64,000 bases of DNA, taken from the NCBI RefSeq assembly GCF_014650675.1, contig NZ_BMVK01000007.1, positions 186,001 to 250,000 of the forward strand, read 5' to 3'. Made by a program: the position numbers and the translations under genes. Source of the stretch: Streptomyces anulatus. Its GTDB lineage: Bacteria; Actinomycetota; Actinomycetes; Streptomycetales; Streptomycetaceae. Shown here in pieces: positions 33,084 through 40,508 of the stretch. Every line of letters begins with the position of its first letter. Position 1 is the first letter of the stretch. Below the pieces are notes generated by a model, which saw only the letters and a program-made list of their open reading frames with translations, had not been told where the DNA came from and ran no database searches.

Positions 33084-34223
33084 ATGAGTTTCTCCGACGA
33101 GCAGGAGCGGCTTCTGCGTGCGCCGAGAAGCGATCTCGAACGGGCTCGGCGGAAACCGGAGAGCTGGCCCGATCTGGCCTTCTCCGCGGACCGCACCGCC
33201 GAGGGCCGGGAGATCGACCGGGGCAAGGCCGCCCGCCGGAGCGTTCTGTGGGCACTCCAATACGACCGCCGCCCCCAGGACCTGCCGCTTCTGCGGTTTC
33301 TCCTCCAGCAGGAGACCCTGTTCTACCGGGAGATCGTCCCCTGGGGCCTGGCATCGGACCTGACGCTGGCGGGCTTCCTGGTCGCCGAACACCGGCAGCC
33401 GGAGGACCTGTGGCTGCACTGGTCCGCCAAGAACATCAGCTTCGACACGGCGCTCGGATATCACCTCTACCATCTGCTGACCTGTGGCGTCGCCGCTGCG
33501 ATGGACACCGTGCGCGCGAGCGCCCACCCCGATCGTGGCCGCATTCTGGACGACATCACGGCGGATCGCCACACCGACGCGGCCGTGGAGCAGTGGCTCG
33601 GCGAACAACGTGCGCTGTACCCTTCCGACCCGGGCGAGGAGAGCCTCAGCTCGTGGGCCCACCACGCCGCGGGCCGGGGCGAGCGGGAAGCGTCCCGTCT
33701 GTTCATGACCGCGTGGGCGGCGGGCGAGCCACGCACCGAGGGAACGCTCAACACGTTGCAGCATCACCTGGCCCAACTCGGCTTCCTCACCGAAGCGGTG
33801 GCGGTTCAGCGAGAGGTCATCGCGGTCAGCGACGCTCCGCCGGAGGCAACGGCGTTCAACCTGCTCACGCTCGGCCGGCTGCAGCGACGAGCCGGCGATG
33901 CCGCGAGCGCGTGGAGAACACTCGAAGAGACGCGGAACGTCATGCCCGCCGACAAGCGGGGGTTGCGCGCGGGGCTGTGGCGGCATTTCGTCAAGGAATG
34001 CTTCCTCGTCGTCACGCACACACCGGACGACGCCACAGCCCGTCGTCGGTTCGCCGTCAGTGACGAGCACCTGCGAGGGGTTCCCGGGCTCTGGATGGAC
34101 GGGGTGCTCGACGCCGCACTCGCCGCAGCCGAACAGGCCGGGGATCAGGATCCACCGGCACTGGACCGCTACCGCACCTTGCGGCAGGCCGCGGACCGTG
34201 AACGCGAACAGGACATCGGTTAG
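33084..34223 (+). CDS. Hypothetical protein, helical repeat-like
   Basis: This 379-residue protein is not recognised. It is highly charged and almost entirely predictable as amphipathic helices (for example LLRFLLQQETLFYREIVPWGLASD and NLLTLGRLQRRAGDAASAWRTLEE). The second half has a TPR-like rhythm of helix pairs near residues 230-300. There is no signal peptide and no membrane segment. Two tryptophan-rich spots, LWLHWSAKNISFDTALGYHLYHLL near residue 115 and SSWAHHAAGRGE near residue 190, look conserved in kind. ATG 33084 follows GAAAGGA. The neighbours are unrelated, so no role can be inferred; a TPR-type scaffold is a guess. Confidence 0.65.
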   Translation: MSFSDEQERLLRAPRSDLERARRKPESWPDLAFSADRTAEGREIDRGKAARRSVLWALQYDRRPQDLPLLRFLLQQETLFYREIVPWGLASDLTLAGFLVAEHRQPEDLWLHWSAKNISFDTALGYHLYHLLTCGVAAAMDTVRASAHPDRGRILDDITADRHTDAAVEQWLGEQRALYPSDPGEESLSSWAHHAAGRGEREASRLFMTAWAAGEPRTEGTLNTLQHHLAQLGFLTEAVAVQREVIAVSDAPPEATAFNLLTLGRLQRRAGDAASAWRTLEETRNVMPADKRGLRAGLWRHFVKECFLVVTHTPDDATARRRFAVSDEHLRGVPGLWMDGVLDAALAAAEQAGDQDPPALDRYRTLRQAADREREQDIG

Positions 34224-34238
34224 CCCGGCGGCACCGCC

Positions 34239-35216
34239 TCAGCTCCGCTCCTCGTACACCACGGACCAGGGGCGGGGAGGCCCGTCCGAGGGCCGTGGGC
34301 CGGCGTCGCGGTGCGGTGCGGCCGGCCGGTCGCGGGCCAGCACTCCGGCCGCGAGCTCCGCGAAGTGCGGTGCGGCCGGGTGGGCGGAACGACCGGAGGG
34401 CCAGGCGCCGGTCGTCCGCCGGGCGAGCGGGCGGCCCGCCAGGGGCCGCCAGACCACACGGGGCTCCTTGCGGGCCACCGGCCCCTGGTCGAAGGCGATC
34501 CCGTGGCCCGCGTGGACAAGGGCCAGCAGGAACTCGGGGTTGGCCGCGTGCCGGACCCGGCCGGGCACGAAGCCCTCGGCACGACAGGAATCGAGGATCC
34601 GGTCGTACCAACCGGGGGCCTGTGCGCGGGGGAAGAGGACGAGATCGTGGCCGGACAGTTCGGCGAGCGCCACCTCGGGCAGCCGGGCCAGCGGTGACGT
34701 GCGGGGAAGGACCACGCCGAGCTCCGCGCACACCTCCGGGCCGAGGCTGAGTTCGGTGGCGTCCACGGGCTGGTGGACGAGGCCGACGTCGAGCCCGCCG
34801 GAAGCGAGCAGCCGCAGTTGTTCCTCGGAGGTGATCTCCTGCAGGTCGACGGACAGGCCCGGGGAGTGCCGCGCGCAGGCCGAGAGCAGCGCGGAGAGCG
34901 TGGAGACGGTGGTGTCGGGAGGAACGCCCGCGCGCAGGGTGCCCAGGCCGCCGTCGCCGGCGCGGCGGGCCAGCGTCCGCAACCGCTTCTCGCGGGCCAG
35001 GAGTTCATGGGCCTCGTCCAGCAGAACCATGCCGGCGGCGGTGAGCCGGACCTGACGGTGCGACCGGTCGAACAGTGCTGCTCCGAGGTCCTTCTCGAGC
35101 CTGCGCACCGCCTGGCTGAGGGGTGGCTGGGCCATGCCGAGCCGGTCGGCGGCCCGGCTGAAGTGCAGCTCGTCGGCGACGGCGACGAAGATACGCAGGT
35201 GGCGCAAGAGATCCAC
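34239..35216 (-). CDS. LysR-family regulator
   Basis: This 325-residue LysR-type regulator has the HTH domain at residues 1-60. Its landmarks are LRIFVAVADELHFSRAADRLGMAQ and PPLSQAVRRLEKDLGAALFDR, each a normal family block. The co-inducer-binding domain runs from about residue 90 to 290, and a Pro/Arg-rich tail extends to the end. GTG 35216 is preferred over TTG 35222 because AAGG lies 9 bases before it. It is divergent from a class-A-beta-lactamase-fold gene with a 30-bp gap, the geometry seen for AmpR/bla pairs, so it probably controls that gene and itself. Confidence 0.85.
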   Translation of the reverse strand: MDLLRHLRIFVAVADELHFSRAADRLGMAQPPLSQAVRRLEKDLGAALFDRSHRQVRLTAAGMVLLDEAHELLAREKRLRTLARRAGDGGLGTLRAGVPPDTTVSTLSALLSACARHSPGLSVDLQEITSEEQLRLLASGGLDVGLVHQPVDATELSLGPEVCAELGVVLPRTSPLARLPEVALAELSGHDLVLFPRAQAPGWYDRILDSCRAEGFVPGRVRHAANPEFLLALVHAGHGIAFDQGPVARKEPRVVWRPLAGRPLARRTTGAWPSGRSAHPAAPHFAELAAGVLARDRPAAPHRDAGPRPSDGPPRPWSVVYEERS

Positions 35217-35246
35217 AACCAATGACCTTATGCGAGGGGCGAACCG

Positions 35247-36140
35247 ATGGTCGAGAAACGGATCCGCGAGATGTTCGCGGGGGCGGGTGCCGAGGGGTTG
35301 CTGCACGCGGTCCCCGTCGAGGGGGAGCCGGACGCCGGGGAGGTGGCCGTCGGCGCCGACGAGCCGGTCGTGATCGCCTCGGTCTTCAAGGTGCTGCTGG
35401 TCCTGGAGTTCGCCCGGCAGGTGGCCGCCGGCCAGCTCGACCCGCGTGAGCGGGTGCGGGTGACGGCGGCCGACCGGCTCGGCGGCTGGGGCACGGCGGG
35501 CTGTGCGGACGACGTCGAACTGTCGCTGCGCGATCTGGCGTTCTTCGCCGTCTCGGTGAGCGACAACTCGGCGGCGGATCTCCTGCTGGCACGCGTCGGG
35601 CTGGACACGGTGCGGCTTCTCGCCGAGGAGCTCGGGCTCGACAGGACACGCATCGTGGGTGGCCCCCGTGACGTACTGGAGTCGATGCTCGCCGAGGTCG
35701 GCGCACGTGACGAGGCGGAGTTCGCGCTCCGGTACCCCGCGCTGCCGGACGATCGCAAGAGGCGCCTGAGCGTGCTGGATCCGCTGCGGACCAACGCCGG
35801 CCCGCCCAGGGACATCACCAGACTGCTGCGTCTCGTCTGGCGCGACGAGGCAGGTCCGCCGGAAGCCTGCGCCCAGGTACGGGAACTGATGGCCCGCCAG
35901 GCCTTCCGGCACCGGCTGGTGTCGGGGTTTCCCGACGACGTGACGATCGCGGCGAAGACCGGGACCCTGCCCGGACTGCACATGGAGGCGGGGGTCGTCC
36001 GGTATCCCGACGGCGGCCTCTACGCGGTCGCCGTCTTCGCCCGTACGCGCGAACTGGCCGCCTCGCGCACGGCGGTGGACGCGGCGATCGGCGCCACGGC
36101 CCGAATCGCCGTCGATCACCTGCGCCGCAGCGGGCTCTGA
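35247..36140 (+). CDS. Class A beta-lactamase-fold serine hydrolase without signal peptide
   Basis: This 297-residue protein has the penicillin-recognising fold. The nucleophile motif SxxK is Ser45-Val-Phe-Lys48 in VVIASVFKVLLVLEF. The SDN loop is residues 105-107 in AVSVSDNSAADLLL, and the KTG triad is 237-239 in TIAAKTGTLPG. No ExxLN omega-loop motif for deacylation is visible where class A enzymes have it. The N-terminus MVEKRIREMFAGAGAEG shows no export signal, so the protein seems cytoplasmic. It is transcribed away from a LysR regulator 30 bp upstream. It may be a cytoplasmic amidase or esterase or an atypical beta-lactamase rather than a true resistance enzyme. Confidence 0.8.
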   Translation: MVEKRIREMFAGAGAEGLLHAVPVEGEPDAGEVAVGADEPVVIASVFKVLLVLEFARQVAAGQLDPRERVRVTAADRLGGWGTAGCADDVELSLRDLAFFAVSVSDNSAADLLLARVGLDTVRLLAEELGLDRTRIVGGPRDVLESMLAEVGARDEAEFALRYPALPDDRKRRLSVLDPLRTNAGPPRDITRLLRLVWRDEAGPPEACAQVRELMARQAFRHRLVSGFPDDVTIAAKTGTLPGLHMEAGVVRYPDGGLYAVAVFARTRELAASRTAVDAAIGATARIAVDHLRRSGL

Positions 36141-36141
36141 C

Positions 36142-36173
36142 GTGTACTCATATGCGTTCGCGTATGAGCACAC
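36142..36173. promoter_or_regulatory. Long imperfect palindrome before the MBL-fold gene
   Basis: Arms GTGTACTCATATGCG (36142-36156) and CGCGTATGAGCACAC (36159-36173) pair at 13 of 15 positions around TT. It is AT-richer than its surroundings and lies 51 bp before the next start, as expected for a TetR- or MarR-type operator. The cognate regulator is not identified; the LysR gene nearby is one candidate. Confidence 0.6.
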
Positions 36174-36223
36174 CCAGATTTTGATCTTGGACGAAGAGGC
36201 TCGCGCCCTGATCTCCTGACGCC

Positions 36224-37240
36224 ATGGACAAGGACACAGACGTACAGCGTCCGAAGCGGCGCATCCAGGCATTCGGCCGCCGTGCGGTGCTGCGCGGCGC
36301 CGCGGTCGGCGCGGCGGCCCCCCTGCTCGCCGCCACGGTCGACGCCACCGCCACCGCGGCGCAGCGCGGTGCCCCGGCCGCCGGTTCGGCTTCCTTCCGG
36401 TGGCTGGGCACCTCCGGCTGGCGCATCGACGTCGGCGGTCGGACGGTGCTCTTCGACCCCTACATCACCCGGTTCAGAACCGGCCTGTTCGACGGAGGGC
36501 TCGAGCCGGGTACGAAGTTGAGGTCCGACCCCGGCCTGGTCCGGGAGCACGTCGGCCGCCCCGAGATCGTTCTGGTCAGCCATGCGCACTGGGATCACAT
36601 CGCCGACGTGCCGCACATCGCCAAATCCACGGGCGCGCGGGTCGTCGGCACGGAGACCACGTTCCATCTGCTGGTCGCGTTCGGGGTCGACCCGGGTCAG
36701 ATCTCGGTGGTGAAGGGCGGCGAGGTCCTGGACTTCGACGGAATCACCGTCCAGGTCGTGCCGAGCCTGCACAGCCGCAACAAACGGCATTCCTACTTCG
36801 CGCCGGGCACGCTGAACGCTCCCCCCGCGGCGGCGCCGAGGACCATCTCCGATCTGCCGGAGGGCGACACCCTGGCCTTCCAGGTGACGGCGGGGAACGA
36901 CGGCCCGTCGGCGTTCCTGATGGGCGCCAGCGACTTCTCCGAGCAGGCCGTGCAAGGGCTGCGCCCCGATCTCGCGATGGTCGCCGTGCCGGCCGGCAAC
37001 GCGGTGTTCCGCTATACGTCCAGGCTGCTGCGCGCCCTGGACCGGCCGGGCGTCGTCGTACCCGTCCACTGGGACAACTTCGAGGAGCCCCTGAGCGAAC
37101 CCCCGCGCCGCGATCCGGTGATGGACCTGGACGGGTTCGTCGCCCAGGTCCACAAGGAGTCCCCCACGAGCCGGATCGTCGTCCCGGACTACCGCACGAC
37201 GTACGGCGCGGACATGCGCGCCGGTACGTCCACGGCGTAG
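36224..37240 (+). CDS. Tat-exported MBL-fold metallo-hydrolase (UlaG-like)
   Basis: This 338-residue secreted protein has a twin-arginine signal near residues 18-45 (FGRRAVLRGAAVGAAAPLLA). The metallo-beta-lactamase fold follows: FRWLGTSGWRIDVGGRTVLFDPY near residue 62 and the zinc motif SHAHWDHIADVPH near residue 125. LHSRNKRHSYFAPG near residue 183 gives another candidate His, and MGASDFSE and VVPVHWDNFEEPL give the remaining ligand regions. ATG 36224 is the first start in frame. It is downstream of a palindromic operator. UlaG-like enzymes act on lactones or phosphodiesters; the substrate here is unknown. Confidence 0.8.
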   Translation: MDKDTDVQRPKRRIQAFGRRAVLRGAAVGAAAPLLAATVDATATAAQRGAPAAGSASFRWLGTSGWRIDVGGRTVLFDPYITRFRTGLFDGGLEPGTKLRSDPGLVREHVGRPEIVLVSHAHWDHIADVPHIAKSTGARVVGTETTFHLLVAFGVDPGQISVVKGGEVLDFDGITVQVVPSLHSRNKRHSYFAPGTLNAPPAAAPRTISDLPEGDTLAFQVTAGNDGPSAFLMGASDFSEQAVQGLRPDLAMVAVPAGNAVFRYTSRLLRALDRPGVVVPVHWDNFEEPLSEPPRRDPVMDLDGFVAQVHKESPTSRIVVPDYRTTYGADMRAGTSTA

Positions 37241-37249
37241 GCGCCCGTA

Positions 37250-37266
37250 CCTCTGCGGCGCAGAGG
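37250..37266. terminator. Hairpin between convergent genes
   Basis: CCTCTGC and GCAGAGG form a 7-bp stem with loop GGC, 10 bp after the MBL-fold stop. It could stop transcription from both sides. Confidence 0.4.
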
Positions 37267-37301
37267 GCGGGCGGTCCGCCCCGCCGCGGGCGCGCGGACG
37301 G

Positions 37302-38135
37302 TCAGCGGAGTCCGGCGAAGAGGTCCTTCTCGGGCACGGCCGCGCCGGTGGCGTCCTGGACGCGCAGGAAGGTCTCCATGCCCATCAGCTCGCCGAACCT
37401 CTCCTTGCCCATCTTGAGGAAGAAGATGTTCTCGCCCTGACTGGCGTGCGCGGCCAGCGCGTCGAACTTCTGGCCGCTGAACGCGGTGGTGTCCACCCAG
37501 GTGGTGATCTCGTCGTCGGGGAGACCGATCTCGGCCAGCGCGGCGGCCTCGGCCGGATCCGGCTCCGGCATGTCCTCGTGGAACTCACGCATGGTCTCCC
37601 CGAACCGCTGCATCGTCGAGCGGGGCATCGTCGTCCAGTACACCTTCGGCGTCAGCTCGGTCATCTCCAGTGCCGCCATCGTGATGCGGTGGGCCTGGAT
37701 GTGGTCGGGGTGGCCGTAGAAGCCGTTCTCGTCGTAGGTGACGACGACATCGGGGCGGTAGTGCCGCATGAGTTCCGCGAGTCGGGCGGCGCCCTTCTCC
37801 ACCGGGGTCTGCCAGAAGGATCCGGGGGCCTCGTTGCTCGGCCAGCCGATCATCCCGGAGTCGGCGTAGTCCAGCATCTCCAGATCGCTGATCCTGAGGA
37901 CGTCACAGCTCGCCTCCAGCTCCCGACGGCGCATCGAGGCGACGGCCGCCGGATCGTGTCCGGGCTCGCCCGGCTTGACACCCCCCGGTCCGTCGCCGCA
38001 ACCGCCGTCGGTACAGGTCACCAGAACCGTGCGGATGCCTTCCGCCGCGTACCGCGCGAGGACTCCTCCGGTTCCGGTGGCCTCGTCGTCGGGGTGGGCG
38101 TGCACTGCCATGAGAGTCAAGGGCCGGTCGGTCAT
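37302..38135 (-). CDS. PIG-L family deacetylase (MshB/Mca-like)
   Basis: This 277-residue zinc hydrolase has the LmbE/PIG-L fold. The motif AVHAHPDDE (residues 10-18) supplies zinc His and Asp and the catalytic Asp. TYDENGFYGHPDHIQAHRI near residue 140 supplies the third zinc His. The ending EKDLFAGLR resembles the tail of the mycothiol conjugate amidase Mca. Substrates of the family are N-acetylglucosaminyl-inositol or mycothiol conjugates. Streptomyces carry several paralogues, so the exact one is uncertain. ATG 38135 follows GGAGGACCC. Confidence 0.8.
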   Translation of the reverse strand: MTDRPLTLMAVHAHPDDEATGTGGVLARYAAEGIRTVLVTCTDGGCGDGPGGVKPGEPGHDPAAVASMRRRELEASCDVLRISDLEMLDYADSGMIGWPSNEAPGSFWQTPVEKGAARLAELMRHYRPDVVVTYDENGFYGHPDHIQAHRITMAALEMTELTPKVYWTTMPRSTMQRFGETMREFHEDMPEPDPAEAAALAEIGLPDDEITTWVDTTAFSGQKFDALAAHASQGENIFFLKMGKERFGELMGMETFLRVQDATGAAVPEKDLFAGLR

Positions 38136-38480
38136 GAAAGGGTCCTCCCGCAGGAATACGTTGTGGTCCGGGTCTACGGCGGGCATGCGTGCCGCGATCC
38201 CGGAGCTCGGATCCCGACAGGGGCGGACGGCCCTGCGGCCTCCGTGTCCCCCCGCCCGCACGGCGCCGGTCCCCTGAACGATGCAACCGCGCCGGCCCGG
38301 CCACTGTTCCCCGCGTGGCCGGGGATTGCGACCACGGCCTCCCGTGGCCCTCGGAGGCCGCGCGTCATCGGCCTCTCCTTCACCGGGTGCCGTGACCGGG
38401 GCCGCGCCTTCCCGGGACGGCGCCTTCCCGGGACGGCGCACAATGGGCTGTCCGCCGGACAGAACCTCAGGAGGGGAAGC
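38136..38480. other. 345-bp divergent region
   Basis: It separates the PIG-L gene from the metallophosphoesterase gene. A 16-bp tandem duplication lies at 38405-38436; no gene and no clear promoter hexamers were seen. Confidence 0.5.
38405..38436. repeat. 16-bp tandem duplication
   Basis: CGCCTTCCCGGGACGG occurs twice in a row and is followed by CGC, 45 bp before the metallophosphoesterase GTG. The unit contains CCCGGG. It may be operator-like or a slippage product. Confidence 0.7.
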
Positions 38481-39695
38481 GTGACCGAGACCAGTGACAC
38501 CCGATCCGCCGCCGGTGCGGCGCAGGAGGCGCCACGGAGCCGACTGCAGCGTCTGATGCGCTACATCCCCCTGATCGCCCCCGTCCTCCTGTGGGCCGTG
38601 CCGTGCTGGGTTCTTCTGCACACCGGCCAGCGCTGGCCGCTCCCCGTCACCCTGATCGGCACCGCGCTGTCCGTCCTCGGCCTGGCCGGTATGCCGCTCG
38701 CGATGGTGCGCGGCCACGGGCGACGCCAGCAGGACCGGGCGGCGATCGTCGGTGACACGCTGCTGGGCTGCGTCTGGGTCCTGTTCACCTGGTCCGTGCT
38801 GCTCGGCGTCCTGCTGCGGCTCGCCCTGACCGTGGGCGGCGTCGGCGACGGTCAGGACCGGGCGCGCATCGTCACCTGGGCCGTCCTCGGCGTCGCCGCC
38901 GCGCTGCTCGCCGGGGGTTACGCCGAGGCCCGGCGGGTGCCGCGCGTGCGCCGGCTCGACGTGGAACTCCCGCGCCTGGGAGCCGGGTTGGACGGAACCC
39001 GGGTCGTCCTGATCACCGACACCCACTACGGTCCGCTCGACCGCGCCCGCTGGTCCGCACGGGTCTGCGAGACGGTGAACACCCTGGAGGCCGACCTGGT
39101 CTGCCACACCGGCGACATCGCGGACGGCACGGCCGAACGCCGTCGCGCGCAGGCCGTCCCGCTGGGCACCGTGCAGGCGACTCGGGCCCGTGTCTACGTC
39201 ACCGGCAACCACGAGTACTACAGCGAGGCGCAGGGCTGGGTCGACCTGATGGGCGAGCTGGGCTGGGAGCCGCTGCGCAATCGCCATCTGCTGCTCGAAC
39301 GCGGTGGCGACACCCTCGTGGTCGCCGGCGTCGACGACGTCACGGCCGAGTCCTCCGGACTGGCGGGCCACCGCGCCCACCTCGCCGGAGCCCTCCGGGG
39401 CGCCGACCCCGACCACCCCGTCCTCCTCCTCGCCCACCAGCCCAAGTTCATCGACCGCGCGGCGGCCCACGGCATCGACCTCCAGCTCTCCGGCCACACC
39501 CACGGCGGCCAGATCTGGCCCTTCCACTACCTGGTCCGCCTCGACCAGCCGGCCGTCGCCGGCCTCAGCAGCCACGGCGCTCGCACCCTTCTCTACACCA
39601 GCCGCGGCACCGGCTTCTGGGGCCCGCCCTTCCGCGTCTTCGCCCCCAGCGAGATCACCCTGCTCGTGCTCCGCTCCCCGCGGCGTTCCGGCTGA
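38481..39695 (+). CDS. Membrane-anchored metallophosphoesterase (YkuE-like)
   Basis: This 404-residue protein has about four N-terminal transmembrane segments (residues 28-150) followed by a calcineurin-like phosphoesterase domain. The metal motifs are ITDTHYGPLD (DxH) near residue 180, HTGDIADG (GD) near residue 210, VTGNHEYY (GNHE) near residue 235, and LLAHQPKF and LSGHTHGGQIWPFHYL (GHTH) near residues 315-340. GTG 38481 follows AGGAGGGGAAG. YkuE-like proteins act on phospholipid-type or cyclic nucleotide substrates at the membrane; the substrate here is unknown. Confidence 0.87.
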   Translation: MTETSDTRSAAGAAQEAPRSRLQRLMRYIPLIAPVLLWAVPCWVLLHTGQRWPLPVTLIGTALSVLGLAGMPLAMVRGHGRRQQDRAAIVGDTLLGCVWVLFTWSVLLGVLLRLALTVGGVGDGQDRARIVTWAVLGVAAALLAGGYAEARRVPRVRRLDVELPRLGAGLDGTRVVLITDTHYGPLDRARWSARVCETVNTLEADLVCHTGDIADGTAERRRAQAVPLGTVQATRARVYVTGNHEYYSEAQGWVDLMGELGWEPLRNRHLLLERGGDTLVVAGVDDVTAESSGLAGHRAHLAGALRGADPDHPVLLLAHQPKFIDRAAAHGIDLQLSGHTHGGQIWPFHYLVRLDQPAVAGLSSHGARTLLYTSRGTGFWGPPFRVFAPSEITLLVLRSPRRSG

Positions 39696-39708
39696 CGTGT
39701 GCCGGCGG

Positions 39709-40119
39709 TCAGGCGCAGGCCGGGCACAGGCCCCGGTAGGTGATCTCGACCGAGCCGACGGCGAACCCGAACCGCTCGGCCTCGGGCAGGTCGCCGAGTG
39801 CGTCGCCGACCGGGTGGACGTCGCGGACCGTGCCGCAGCCCGAGCACACCAGGTGCTGGTGGGGGCGGCGCGCGTTCGGGTCGTAGCGCTTGGCCCGGCC
39901 CACGGTGGAGACCTCCAGCACCTCGCCGAGCGTGACGAGTTCCCCCAGCGTGTTGTAGACGGTCGCGCGGGATATCTCGGGCAGTCGCGCGGCGGCCCGC
40001 AGATGCACTTCGTCGGCCGTCAGGTGCACGTGGTCGCCGTCGAGGACCTCCGCGACGACACGCCGCTGCGAGGTCAATCGCCAGCCACGGCCCCGTAGCC
40101 GTCGAAGGAGGTCGCTCAT
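39709..40119 (-). CDS. Fur-family regulator (FurA/CatR-like)
   Basis: This 136-residue Fur/PerR-type regulator has the winged helix LTSQRRVVAEVLDGDHVHLTADEVH near residue 15 and the recognition helix ISRATVYNTLGEL near residue 48. The dimer domain carries HQHLVCSGCGTVRDV (metal His and CxxC zinc site) near residue 88 and a second CxxC, CPACA, at the C-terminus. It is divergent from katG, with a Fur-type inverted repeat over the katG promoter. It is the likely peroxide-sensing repressor of katG. In other Streptomyces this regulator precedes its catalase gene on the same strand; here the pair is divergent. Confidence 0.88.
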   Translation of the reverse strand: MSDLLRRLRGRGWRLTSQRRVVAEVLDGDHVHLTADEVHLRAAARLPEISRATVYNTLGELVTLGEVLEVSTVGRAKRYDPNARRPHQHLVCSGCGTVRDVHPVGDALGDLPEAERFGFAVGSVEITYRGLCPACA

Positions 40120-40138
40120 CCCGGTTCACCTGCTCCGC

Positions 40139-40188
40139 GTCGTCGGATCCTTCCGGGGGCCGTGCGGCCCCCGGAAGGATCCGACGAC
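40139..40188. repeat. Perfect 24-bp inverted repeat with 2-base loop
   Basis: Left arm 40139-40162 begins GTCGTCGGATCCTTCC and right arm 40165-40188 is its exact reverse complement. The loop is TG. It lies in the furA leader or promoter zone, 19 bp before the furA start. No T-run follows on either side. It could insulate the two divergent transcripts or hold the furA message in a stem. Confidence 0.85.
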
Positions 40189-40223
40189 ACCACGCCCCGG
40201 TCATTATCGTTTTAGCGCACTTC

Positions 40224-40251
40224 TTGACTTGGACGAAGTCCATCGTAGGAT
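40224..40251 (+). promoter_or_regulatory. katG promoter with Fur-type operator
   Basis: TTGACT (40224-40229) and TAGGAT (40246-40251) are 16 bases apart. The inverted repeat GACTT-GGACG-AAGTC (40226-40240) overlaps the -35 and spacer, resembling known FurA boxes of the TTGACT-N-GGAC type. Metal-bound regulator would block this promoter until peroxide oxidises it. Confidence 0.75.
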
Positions 40252-40508
40252 CGATCCCGGCGACATCCAAGAGACAGGAAGACTCCGGTACGGCAGCAGA
40301 GAAACGCGGCGGGACACCGTCGGCAGACCGCGCGGCGCCGACCGAGCGCCACCCTCGTCGCACCGCCCGGGACCGTCCGGTCCGGTGGTCCGTGAGGGGT
40401 TCGTGCGGCCGCGGCGGGACCTGGCATACATCGTGCCCCTTCTGTGCGGACCGAATCCTCCTCCCCCGTTCAGCGCCCCCACGACCCACCGGGTCCGGAA
40501 GGATTGCC

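Larger units (their letters stand above)
40120..40508. other. 389-bp furA-katG divergent region
   Basis: It contains a 24-bp perfect inverted repeat (40139-40188), the katG promoter with a Fur-type box (40224-40251) and then about 250 bases of untranslated leader before katG in which no gene was found. Confidence 0.6.

Noticed and set aside
40139..40188. Long hairpin as a normal terminator
   Set aside because: It lies upstream of furA and of katG, not after any gene end, so it is kept as an unexplained structure.
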